Notes under the pieces: generated by a model
Databases searched by the model: none
What the model saw: only the letters and a program-made list of their open reading frames with translations
Told to the model about the DNA's origin: nothing
Made by a program: the position numbers and the translations under genes
In this document: positions 8,484-14,973 of the stretch, one piece after another
Numbering within the stretch: position 1 is the first letter of the stretch
How the letters are laid out: the number at the start of each line of letters is the position of its first letter
DNA from: Bacteroidia bacterium
GTDB lineage: Bacteria; Bacteroidota; Bacteroidia; AKYH767-A; OLB10
DNA: 14,973 nt
Assembly: GCA_025450095.1 (NCBI GenBank)
Contig: JANWID010000334.1
Coordinates: forward strand, 1 to 14,973
Direction of reading: 5' to 3'

Positions 8484-8581
8484 GGGGTCAGTTTAGACCG
8501 AAAACACTGGGGTCAGTTTGCTCCGGAAAAAGGGGGTCAATTTGCTCCGGAAAAGTGGGGTCAGTTTGGACGGAATTTCCA
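8484..8581. repeat. IS21 right terminal repeats (four units)
   Basis: Four units of GGGGTCA(G/A)TTT occur at 8484-8494, 8509-8519, 8533-8543 and 8557-8567, spaced 25, 24 and 24 bases. TCCGGAAAA-type spacers separate some of them. The left end has only two units, so the ends are asymmetric. A spurious minus-strand ORF runs through these repeats. Confidence 0.8.
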
Positions 8582-8778
8582 GCAAATGTCATAGTTGCAG
8601 TTAGCAGATTTGGAAATAAATATATTAAAACAACAAGTGATGGGGAACAACCAGACAATCTGTTAAGTCTTCCAGAATGTCCAAGATAAGAATTCAATAA
8701 TCAGTAATTATTATTTTCTGAGTTTTCACAGCGTCTTCAGAAATGAATTTCACAAAATAGATTCCAGGCGTACATTTT
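8581..8778. repeat. 198-bp duplicated block, copy 2
   Basis: This is the partner of 2370-2567 at a constant offset of 6211 bases, with 10 mismatches and no gaps. The match is cut off on the left exactly at the IS21 end. On the right, similarity drops after 8778, inside paralog B. Confidence 0.9.
8582..8689 (+). pseudogene. DUF3892-family fragment cut off by IS21 (copy 2)
   Basis: Only the last 35 codons and the stop (8687-8689) survive. The frame reads 'ANVIVAVSRFGNKY' onward to 'LLSLPECPR', identical in protein to the end of copy 1. The fragment starts at the right IS21 terminus, and everything upstream has been replaced by IS sequence. It has no start codon and is clearly broken. Its stop lies 4 bases from the stop of the convergent paralog B, the same geometry as in copy 1. 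Confidence 0.85.
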
Positions 8779-10223
8779 TTAGAAATATCGATTTCAATCA
8801 GGCTTTCATTATCGAAATATCTTTTTTCAATTAGTTTTCCATTTAAATCTATAATCTCAAGTGAGCCTATAAAATCAAAACTAAAACCGACTATAAACCT
8901 TCCAGTTGAAGGGTTTGGATGTATGGAAAAATTATTTTGACTATCAATTTCATTATACCCTATTGATGAACAAAAAGTATAAACCGTTCCAATGTTCGGG
9001 GCTGTATACGTAGTATTTGAAATAGAAATAGAAATTATCGAATCATTTAATAATATATTTGACTCAATAAATGTAGGATTTGTTACATTAAAGTTAGGTT
9101 GGTCAACTCCACAATTAGCAGTATATCCTAACGAATCAGTTTTAATAAATCCAAACGAATTATTTCCCCAGGTATTTAAACACGCAGTAGATAATCCATA
9201 TCCACTATCAAATGTTTTTTTAACACAACCTGCATAATTAAATCTTGAACCTGAATACCCACGAGTTTCAAGAATATTACCCATCGAATCTGTAGTAACC
9301 AAAAAAGCCCGGTCAAAAAAACCGATACTATCATTATCCTGAAACCTTCCTGTAAAAACCAAATTTCCATTTTGTTCTTCAATAATGGAATATCCTCTGC
9401 TGTATGTCCCTGATGAATAATGTTTACTCCATATCAAATTCCCATTGATATCTGTTTTTATAAGTATATTACGCAAACCGGAGTTTACTAATAATACTAT
9501 GCATGAATCTTGTGTTACAACGTGGCTTCTGATATATGTGTCTTCAATAGAATTTTTAAATCGTTTACTCCACAAAATAGTTCCTACAGAATCCACCTTG
9601 AATAGAATAATATCGCTAAAAGCATCTGGAGAAGCAACACTATCTGTTCTACCGCTAACTATCATGCTTTTATCATTTAATACAGTTAATCCTCCCGAAA
9701 ATTCAGCCGCAGTATTTGAATATCGATAAACTTTTGACCATATTACATTAGATTGGTTATCTATTTTAAATATCAAAATACCAGCATCACCTCCTAAATC
9801 AATACTTCCTAAAAAAATAAGCCCATCGGTACATTCTACTATTTTAGTTATATACGGAATACTTGATGTTGTAATAGGAATTTTTAACCACTCTATGTTA
9901 TATATAGAATCTAGTTTCACTATTAACTCTGTGCCAGAAGCTATATAACCATTTTGAAACTTTGAAAAGGCTCTTAATGTGTGAATGGGGTTCTCAAATC
10001 GTTTCATCCATTGAAGATTGCCAAACTTATCAATTTTCACCATTCTCATTAAATTACCCATCAGGTAACCAGAATCTGCAGTTTGAACAAAATCATATAG
10101 ATTATTGATATTATCATTTACATCATGGTAATATTCTTTTTCAAATGTTATTAATTGAGCATTGGTTCCCGAAAAACCGAGAACCAATGCGAATGTCAAT
10201 AAAATTTTAAATTTATTAGTCAT
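8694..10223 (-). CDS. Secreted propeller-like repeat protein with T9SS type A sorting domain (paralog B)
   Basis: The protein has 509 residues. The signal peptide spans 1-22 (cleavage NA-Q). It has the same repeat plan as paralog A, with '..K.D..GN..W' cores and tryptophans at 72, 112, 162, 218 and 265. A Trp-less unit lies near 311-319 and 'FIKTDSLG' at 359-366. The T9SS domain covers about 432-509 ('SIHPNPSTGRF', 'IIDLNGKLI', 'TPGIYFVKF'). The body is clearly diverged from A, yet the last 22 or so residues are nearly identical, and so is the DNA there. The ATG at 10221-10223 overlaps the stop of the upstream 33-codon T9SS remnant (ATGA), so this gene was once translationally coupled to another secreted protein. 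Surface display is expected; the ligand or activity is unknown. Confidence 0.88.
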   Translation of the reverse strand: MTNKFKILLTFALVLGFSGTNAQLITFEKEYYHDVNDNINNLYDFVQTADSGYLMGNLMRMVKIDKFGNLQWMKRFENPIHTLRAFSKFQNGYIASGTELIVKLDSIYNIEWLKIPITTSSIPYITKIVECTDGLIFLGSIDLGGDAGILIFKIDNQSNVIWSKVYRYSNTAAEFSGGLTVLNDKSMIVSGRTDSVASPDAFSDIILFKVDSVGTILWSKRFKNSIEDTYIRSHVVTQDSCIVLLVNSGLRNILIKTDINGNLIWSKHYSSGTYSRGYSIIEEQNGNLVFTGRFQDNDSIGFFDRAFLVTTDSMGNILETRGYSGSRFNYAGCVKKTFDSGYGLSTACLNTWGNNSFGFIKTDSLGYTANCGVDQPNFNVTNPTFIESNILLNDSIISISISNTTYTAPNIGTVYTFCSSIGYNEIDSQNNFSIHPNPSTGRFIVGFSFDFIGSLEIIDLNGKLIEKRYFDNESLIEIDISKKCTPGIYFVKFISEDAVKTQKIIITDY

Positions 10224-10321
10224 CTTAACAAAGTTACTTTTACAGTTTTTGAATGCTCTTGATTTATAAACTTAAAGAAATAAATACCAGGTTCCAAATA
10301 TTTTTTAGTTTCATAAATCAT
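10220..10321 (-). pseudogene. 33-codon remnant of a T9SS sorting domain
   Basis: Upstream of paralog B a short frame runs from an ATG at 10319-10321 to a TGA at 10220-10222. Its translation contains 'LEPGIYFFKFINQEH' and ends 'KTVKVTLLR', which is the final part of a T9SS type A domain. It resembles the end of the beta-helix gene at 4099 ('KPSIYLFKVKT...FKVLINR'). The ATG is fortuitous because the domain is far too short to work alone. The TGA overlaps the start of paralog B. The rest of the gene is gone, and M28 peptidase downstream sequence takes over by about 10380. Confidence 0.75.
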
Positions 10322-10380
10322 ATATAATGATCATTAAAACACTGATCACTTAAAATTTTTGTTGGAGTCTCTTCCGATTT

Positions 10381-11667
10381 TTATTTCATCAAAACAGCAA
10401 CAAACTCCCGCAATAACAATTTTATATCTTCAAACTCTTCCAGCTTAATTGCTGACGGTACATCATAAATATCGTGATATGCTTTTGAGCCTCCCTGTGT
10501 ATAAAGAAAAAATGCCGGCACACCGCGTTCGCTGAAATAATAATGATCGCTGTTGCGTGCTTTGCCACGTTTGCCGATTTCCTTCACCAGCTTTTGATCC
10601 TTATTCAGACTATCGAGTATATTAAATTCCTTTTCATGAATTTCACCATTCACCACCATCACACCATCTACACCATCTACACCATTTCCCATCAGGTCGA
10701 GGTTGATGAGAAAACGGATTTTCTCCAATGGCAGAAGCGGATTTTCTGTGTAGAATCGTGATCCGATCAGTCCTGCTTCCTCACCGGCAAAGGCGATGAA
10801 CAAAATCGAAAATGGAGGACGGTTTTCTGGTTTGGAATAATATTGCGCGAGATCCAGGATCATTGCGGTACCACTTGCATTATCATTTGCACCGGCGAAC
10901 AATGCCTTTTTACCCATTCTTCCAAGGTGATCGTAGTGTGCCGTAAAAACAATAAAGGAGTCCGGGTATTGTGTTCCACGCACCATACCAATGACATTAT
11001 TGGAACGATATTCCGGATAAAATTTATTTTCAATATTGAGTGAAATAGTTTTAGCATCATCGGGAATTGCGTTGCGGAAAATCCTGATATATGCCTGGTC
11101 GTTGACTTTGCCGGAAACACTCCAGGTAAGTTTTTTTTCTTCAGCGATAATAACTCCTTCTGTTTCTGGTGGAAATCTCGCAATGGAATCAATTGCTGCT
11201 GCCAGCGCCGAATCCAGTCCTGTTTTATCGAGCACCAAAAAATCATTTCCATGTTCAAACATGCTGTATTCCTTTAGCGGAAAAGTAACCCGATGCAGAT
11301 TATATTTTCCCTTAATGGCAGAACATGCCGGGCTGACAATATAATCTTTACCGGCTTCCAGCTTTTTCTTACCAATACGCACATCCATTTTTCCCGGGAA
11401 GGTATTTACCGGAAATGTGAAGGGCTGATAATAATTTCCTTTTACCGGTTCAAGCCCGATACGAACAAATTCTGATTTAATGAATGCTGCGGCGAGGCTA
11501 TCGCCGTGTTTGTAATAACCCCGACCCTGGAATTCGGAAGAAGCCAGTTTTTTAATAATGTCGTTTGCATACTGGCAGAATCCTTCCTGATGAGAAAATA
11601 ACAAACAGGAAATGAAAAGCAGAAACTTTGTAAAGCCGATGAGTTTAAAAAAAATTGTTGACCTCAT
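10381..11667 (-). CDS. Secreted M28-family zinc metallopeptidase
   Basis: The protein has 428 residues. A hydrophobic signal (about 7-32, ending FC-Q) directs it to the periplasm or outside. The M28 (aminopeptidase Y/S-like) di-zinc site is complete: H244 and D246 in 'AHYDHLG', D262 in 'AGANDNASG', E296 (general base) and E297 in 'FAGEEAGLIGS', D324 in 'NLDLMG' and H398 in 'YHDIYD'. Residues about 33-220 hold the family's variable region, including a likely PA-type insert. No T9SS sorting domain is present. The family removes N-terminal amino acids from peptides, so a role in extracellular protein or peptide breakdown is likely. It follows the propeller gene at 11705 by 37 bases on the same strand and is probably co-transcribed. 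A 9-base repeat gives a 'GVDGVDGV' stretch just after D324. Confidence 0.94.
   Translation of the reverse strand: MRSTIFFKLIGFTKFLLFISCLLFSHQEGFCQYANDIIKKLASSEFQGRGYYKHGDSLAAAFIKSEFVRIGLEPVKGNYYQPFTFPVNTFPGKMDVRIGKKKLEAGKDYIVSPACSAIKGKYNLHRVTFPLKEYSMFEHGNDFLVLDKTGLDSALAAAIDSIARFPPETEGVIIAEEKKLTWSVSGKVNDQAYIRIFRNAIPDDAKTISLNIENKFYPEYRSNNVIGMVRGTQYPDSFIVFTAHYDHLGRMGKKALFAGANDNASGTAMILDLAQYYSKPENRPPFSILFIAFAGEEAGLIGSRFYTENPLLPLEKIRFLINLDLMGNGVDGVDGVMVVNGEIHEKEFNILDSLNKDQKLVKEIGKRGKARNSDHYYFSERGVPAFFLYTQGGSKAYHDIYDVPSAIKLEEFEDIKLLLREFVAVLMK
10662..10685. repeat. 9-bp in-frame tandem repeat
   Basis: The unit CACCATCTA occurs twice, followed by a partial CACCAT. It lies in the M28 gene and encodes Val-Asp-Gly repeats beside the zinc ligand D324. 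Copy-number change would keep the frame. Confidence 0.7.
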
Positions 11668-11704
11668 TATTAGGTAATAAGCTGTTGGGATTTACCCCGA
11701 CCAA

Positions 11705-14119
11705 TTACTGTATATAAATTTTTCTCGTCACCTGTTGCGAACCGGTCTGTAGTGAAAACAGGTACAATCCATGCAAAGCAGGAAAATTAATTTCCGTTTG
11801 CAGTTCAGAGATGTACTTTTTAAGAATCAACTGTCCGTATAAATTATAAACTGATAAATTTCCTGGTGATGAAGAAAAAGTAAATGTTCCTTCCGGATTT
11901 GTTTGTGAAATTTCGAAAAGTAATGACTCGTCCGTTTCATCTCCCACTCTTTCATGTTCAACAGGAGGTAAGCAGGGAACATTAATAGAAACAGTATTGG
12001 TTGTATCGATGCAACCTAATGAGTCGGATACAACACAATAATAATTTCCCTTGCGCCTCGCAATATAACTGTCGCTAGTGCCCCCAACTAAAATAGGAAT
12101 TCCATTCCGGTACCATTGCCATGAAGTATATGCAGGTGAAGTATAAAGAGGAAGGCTGTCGCCGCGGCAAAATGATGTTGAGCCGGTATAAGTTAAAACA
12201 GAATTCAATTCAGCAATCGTCAGATCTATTGCAATCAGGCTGTCACAACCAGCTGCATTTAAAAGTGTATCAACATACACACCACTCGAATCCCAGGTAT
12301 AATTGCCACTGGGCGAATTATAGATATCACAAGCTATGGGTGAAATATTACTAAAGGAAGTACATAAAAAATTAGAATTAATAACCACACCATGACCTGT
12401 TGCCAGGTAAAAAGCAGTGCCATTTATCAACATATCGCTGATCGACCCATAATAATAGGGCAGTGGATTGGAATTAAACCATGTAGTTCCAAAATCAGTT
12501 GAAACAGAAATTCTGGAACCACTACCTGATGCAACTCCTATATACATGGTATTCCCGTTGAACTGTATACTGGCAACGTTAACATTATTTGGATATATAA
12601 TATTCCAGGTATCTCCAAGGTCAGTGGACTTATATAAACCACCAATGTTAGATGAAACATAAAGTGCATTCCCGTAAGATACCATATCAAATACATGTGT
12701 GAGGCTGTCATTAACATTTGTCCAGCTATCGGCATTATCAATGGATCGGAATACTCCTCCGCCGGGAGATCCATATGTGGCTACAAAAATTGTTGACCCA
12801 ATGGTTGTAATTTTCCTAAGATCATTATTAGTTAAGCCATTATTTTTAAGTTGCCAGGTAACACCACTATCATTTGAAAGATACAACCCGCTATATGTAG
12901 CAGCAAAAATGGTATCATTACTGGCATGTAATTGCTGGATGGAGGTACTGATTCCTAAATCGCTCCAGGTATTTCCATTATTATCTGATACAAAAGCACC
13001 GTTAAATGCTCCAGCATAAATTTTATTATTATAAGAAATCAATGAATTTACGGTTTGAAAATTTAATCCTCCATTTACAGGTTCCCAGGTATTGCCATTA
13101 TTTTGAGACGTAAAAACACCTCCCCATTCAATTCCTGCAAACAAGTTACCATTATGTTCAATTACTGAGAATGTTTTGGCATAATCAAGACTGTCACTTG
13201 CATGGAACCAGGAATTTCCATTGTCTGTGGATTTAAATATTCCCGTGCCGCCCGTACCGGCGAAAATATCTGTGCCATTTGTCGCAAGAGTATTAACATA
13301 TGGATTTTCAAGCCCGCTATTCACCGGCGACCATGAGCTGCCATTATTTGTAGAAATAAAAATACCTTCCCTGGTAGCGGCGAATAAGTTATTTCCTTTT
13401 ATTAACAAGGAATTAATGAATGTACTGGTAAGGCCATTATTTACCGCAGTCCACGAATTACCACCATCACTGGAAATATATACTCCACCGTTATCCGATC
13501 CGGCAAATAAATTGATGCCGTCAGTGACAATAGAATAAACATGCATGAATGCCGGAAATGATGTAGGTGTCCAGGAGATTCCACTATTTACAGACTTAAA
13601 AACTCCATTTTCTGTGCCGAGATACCAATCTGTTCCGATTGAAACAATTGATGTTGGAAGGGTTAGATTTAAACCGTTATTCGCCAATACCCAGTTTCCA
13701 CCATTGTTGGTCGACATATACAAGACTCCATACCCCATGGTAAAAACAGTTGTGCCAACAGCACCTAAGAAATAATAGTTAGTATTTTGTAAACCCGTAC
13801 TAACATTACTCCATGTTGCACCACTATCAGCGGAATGATAAATATTATTGAGAATAGATATAAATAAATTTGCCCCGGTGCATACAATGTCACCAGCAGG
13901 TCCATTGTGAATAAAACTCCACGAATCTCCATTATCGGAAGATCGGTTAATGCCGTTTTCATTTGTTGAAGCAAACAAATTATTATTTGCAAAAACAATT
14001 CTTTCGACATTACATGCATATGGCCCATTCGTTTGAATCCATTGACCATAATTTTTGCCAACCAGGCAAAACAAAATAATCAATAACAGGAACCAGGGTT
14101 TCAAATTACGATTAAGCAT
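11705..14119 (-). CDS. Large BNR/sortilin-like beta-propeller protein with Ig-like region and T9SS tail
   Basis: The protein has 804 residues. Its signal peptide (1-25) ends YG-Q. From about 45 to 560 there are thirteen BNR/Asp-box-like units, 'S.D.G.SW', at about 59, 96, 136, 176, 216, 256, 297, 338, 378, 415, 459, 498 and 540, spaced about 37-44 residues. They resemble the VPS10/sortilin or photosystem-stability (Ycf48-like) propeller repeats. Thirteen units suggest two stacked propellers (inference). Residues 597-635 hold a Cys-bounded 'C..Y.SPSGNYTWDSSG...AAGCDSL' unit common in Bacteroidetes adhesins. Residues about 650-715 look Ig-like ('WQWYRNGIPI', 'YYCVVSDSLGC'). The last 60-70 residues are a T9SS-type tail ('VYNLYGQLI', 'GLYLFSL') whose usual PNP motif is degenerate. 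The product is expected to be an extracellular binding or structural protein. It is the first gene of a likely two-gene unit with the M28 peptidase. Confidence 0.88.
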   Translation of the reverse strand: MLNRNLKPWFLLLIILFCLVGKNYGQWIQTNGPYACNVERIVFANNNLFASTNENGINRSSDNGDSWSFIHNGPAGDIVCTGANLFISILNNIYHSADSGATWSNVSTGLQNTNYYFLGAVGTTVFTMGYGVLYMSTNNGGNWVLANNGLNLTLPTSIVSIGTDWYLGTENGVFKSVNSGISWTPTSFPAFMHVYSIVTDGINLFAGSDNGGVYISSDGGNSWTAVNNGLTSTFINSLLIKGNNLFAATREGIFISTNNGSSWSPVNSGLENPYVNTLATNGTDIFAGTGGTGIFKSTDNGNSWFHASDSLDYAKTFSVIEHNGNLFAGIEWGGVFTSQNNGNTWEPVNGGLNFQTVNSLISYNNKIYAGAFNGAFVSDNNGNTWSDLGISTSIQQLHASNDTIFAATYSGLYLSNDSGVTWQLKNNGLTNNDLRKITTIGSTIFVATYGSPGGGVFRSIDNADSWTNVNDSLTHVFDMVSYGNALYVSSNIGGLYKSTDLGDTWNIIYPNNVNVASIQFNGNTMYIGVASGSGSRISVSTDFGTTWFNSNPLPYYYGSISDMLINGTAFYLATGHGVVINSNFLCTSFSNISPIACDIYNSPSGNYTWDSSGVYVDTLLNAAGCDSLIAIDLTIAELNSVLTYTGSTSFCRGDSLPLYTSPAYTSWQWYRNGIPILVGGTSDSYIARRKGNYYCVVSDSLGCIDTTNTVSINVPCLPPVEHERVGDETDESLLFEISQTNPEGTFTFSSSPGNLSVYNLYGQLILKKYISELQTEINFPALHGLYLFSLQTGSQQVTRKIYIQ

Positions 14120-14192
14120 AAAAACAGTTTTTAGTTTATTTGCCAGAAAGAGCTATTTCCAGCTGAAAAGTTATAAAAGTAAACTGACTATA
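14120..14192. other. AT-rich leader of the 804-residue propeller gene
   Basis: The gap between the palindrome at 14193 and the ATG at 14119 should hold the promoter for the minus-strand propeller and peptidase genes. A TAACTTTT element (minus strand) is one base off the Bacteroidetes -7 consensus TAnnTTTG, but I see no good -33 partner, so no promoter is called. Confidence 0.35.
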
Positions 14193-14224
14193 GGAAATTT
14201 TAAATATGAATATTTAAAATTTCC
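14193..14224. terminator. Perfect 15-bp AT-rich palindrome, likely terminator
   Basis: Arms GGAAATTTTAAATAT (14193-14207) and ATATTTAAAATTTCC (14210-14224) are perfect inverted repeats with a GA spacer. The palindrome begins 15 bases after the stop of the minus-strand gene ending at 14240, a typical terminator place. Protein binding as an operator for the downstream gene is the alternative. Confidence 0.6.
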
Positions 14225-14239
14225 GGTTATCTATACCTG

Positions 14240-14973
14240 TCAGGAACTGAAACGACGCGTCACAAGATTTTTCAGTTGCCGGAATGAAGTTCCTTCATCT
14301 GTCCATTGGTAGTGAGGAGCAAGCTTTCCTGAAAGAATTTCGATAGCCGAGTTCAGATCCGTGCAATTGTTAAGAAGGTCAATAGCATTATTGTAATTTC
14401 CCAGGTCACCATCGAACAGTTCGTTTACAAAAGCGAATTTTTCGTTAATCCCGATTGATTTTTTGAGATCGCTGAGAGGATCCTGTTGCAACTTTTCCGC
14501 AATGCTGTTATCCTCTGCAGTTTCTTTAATACGGTCTCTTACCGTAGTTGAGCTGCTGAATTGCTGTCCAATCGTATGCGTTTCATCGAACAACGATGCG
14601 GTTACCGCTTTTACGGATGATTTGGTGAATTCACGTGAACGCTCTTTTTGAATAGCAGCCTGGGGTAAAGCAGCCTCTGTTACAGTTTCATTTTCCTCAG
14701 GAATCACAGGTGTTTCAACGGAGGCAAGAATTACTTCCGGCTGAACAGCAGGAGTCGATTCCTTCACCGGCTCCGGAGCCTGAATTGTTTTTTCGATATC
14801 AACAGGAATCTCTATATTATTTTTCACAGGAGTTACCAGATCGGCTTCTGTGAAAGCGATCAACTCGGGATCGGGAAAGGATGTATCTTCTTTTGGATTT
14901 TGAACTGGCTGTGCAACCGGTTTGTTCATTTCAGTTAAAAGCTCATAAGCCCGCCGGTAATTTTGAAGCAGGA
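14240..14973 (-). CDS. Bacteroidetes hypothetical protein, 5' end outside the window
   Basis: The frame is open to the window edge. An ATG at 14929 exists, but the 14 codons before it read 'LLQNYRRAYELLTEMNK', helical and protein-like, so the true start is further upstream. The visible part is about 243 residues. After the helix comes a long low-complexity linker (about 15-110) rich in Pro, Glu, Val and Thr. A compact C-terminal region of about 90 residues follows, with 'DLKKSIGINEKFAFVNELF', 'NNAIDLLNNC' and 'APHYQW', ending 'LVTRRFSS'. That arrangement resembles a conserved hypothetical protein of Bacteroidetes whose function I do not know. No signal peptide or transmembrane segment is visible in the part shown. 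A palindromic terminator follows the stop, so it is probably transcribed separately from the propeller gene. Confidence 0.75.
   Translation of the reverse strand, partial: LLQNYRRAYELLTEMNKPVAQPVQNPKEDTSFPDPELIAFTEADLVTPVKNNIEIPVDIEKTIQAPEPVKESTPAVQPEVILASVETPVIPEENETVTEAALPQAAIQKERSREFTKSSVKAVTASLFDETHTIGQQFSSSTTVRDRIKETAEDNSIAEKLQQDPLSDLKKSIGINEKFAFVNELFDGDLGNYNNAIDLLNNCTDLNSAIEILSGKLAPHYQWTDEGTSFRQLKNLVTRRFSS

Larger units (their letters stand above)
5967..8581 (-). mobile_element. IS21-family insertion sequence
   Basis: The element carries istA and istB in the same direction between related ends. The left end (from 5967) and the reverse complement of the right end (from 8581) both begin TGGA and match at 27 of 34 positions, including 'GACCCC' and 'TTTTCCG'. 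TG...CA termini and multiple internal end repeats are usual for IS21 elements. The flanking 8-mers (TACTGAGG on the left, GCAAATGT on the right) do not match, so no target duplication is seen at these boundaries. Both neighbouring host genes lack their 5' ends here. This fits an IS-associated deletion or recombination between two copies rather than simple insertion. The exact ends are assigned by eye and could shift by a few bases. Confidence 0.85.

Noticed and set aside
8484..8567. Regularly spaced repeats that could suggest a small CRISPR array
   Set aside because: The units are only 11 bases with 13-14 base spacers that are themselves similar, and they lie at an IS end with inverted counterparts at the other end.
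8488..8697. 69-codon minus-strand ORF with repeated 'PEQ.DP' texture
   Set aside because: It is the translation of the IS21 right-end repeats read through into the antisense of the DUF3892 fragment, so the repetition comes from the IS ends.
10326..10350. Paired TGATCA motifs after the M28 gene as a terminator
   Set aside because: The stem would be only 6 A/T-rich bp, each half is itself palindromic, and no U-tract follows; too weak to call.
10860..11258. 132-codon minus-strand ORF inside the M28 gene
   Set aside because: It is an alternate frame of a peptidase with a complete zinc site; the composition is not protein-like.
13221..13775. Plus-strand ORFs of 76-105 codons within the propeller gene
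   Set aside because: They mirror the internal repeats of the 804-residue protein on the other strand and have no start context or domain.

Overview
The window looks like chromosome from an environmental, non-model member of the Bacteroidetes. Five proteins, plus one 33-codon remnant, carry or end in a type IX secretion (T9SS) type A sorting domain, recognisable by PNP motifs and endings of the form 'L.PGIY.FK'. Signal peptides end in Bacteroidetes style (NAQ, YGQ, CQ), upstream regions are AT-rich and lack Shine-Dalgarno sequences, and the right edge holds what looks like a Bacteroidetes-type hypothetical protein.

Left flank (266-2255, plus strand): a two-gene unit with a 7-base gap. It encodes a secreted jelly-roll/MAM-like T9SS protein and a di-haem cytochrome c peroxidase of the MauG/CcpA family. 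Right flank (10381-14973, minus strand): a partial hypothetical protein running off the edge, a secreted multi-repeat BNR/sortilin-like beta-propeller T9SS protein, and a secreted M28 metallopeptidase.

Between them (about 2257-10322) lies an AT-richer, mosaic accessory segment. It contains two related modules, both read leftward. Each has the tail of a T9SS protein, then a paralogous propeller-like T9SS protein of about 510 residues (515 and 509), then a convergent DUF3892-type fragment whose stop codon is only 4 bases from the propeller gene's stop. Module 1 is 2257-5966 and module 2 is 8582-10321. An IS21-family element (istA/istB, about 5967-8581) separates them. It has no visible target-site duplication, and the genes on both its sides have lost their 5' ends, so it marks a deletion or rearrangement junction.

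The 3' ends of the two propeller genes plus the adjoining DUF3892 pieces match at 188 of 198 positions, including a 66-base run with no mismatch. Similarity then drops sharply inside the genes. The seven differences inside the 108-base DUF3892 overlap are all synonymous. The simplest reading is a family of cell-surface T9SS cargo genes linked to a DUF3892 gene, reshuffled by recombination at the shared 3' block and by the insertion sequence. No RNA gene, CRISPR array, phage gene or complete defence system was recognised.
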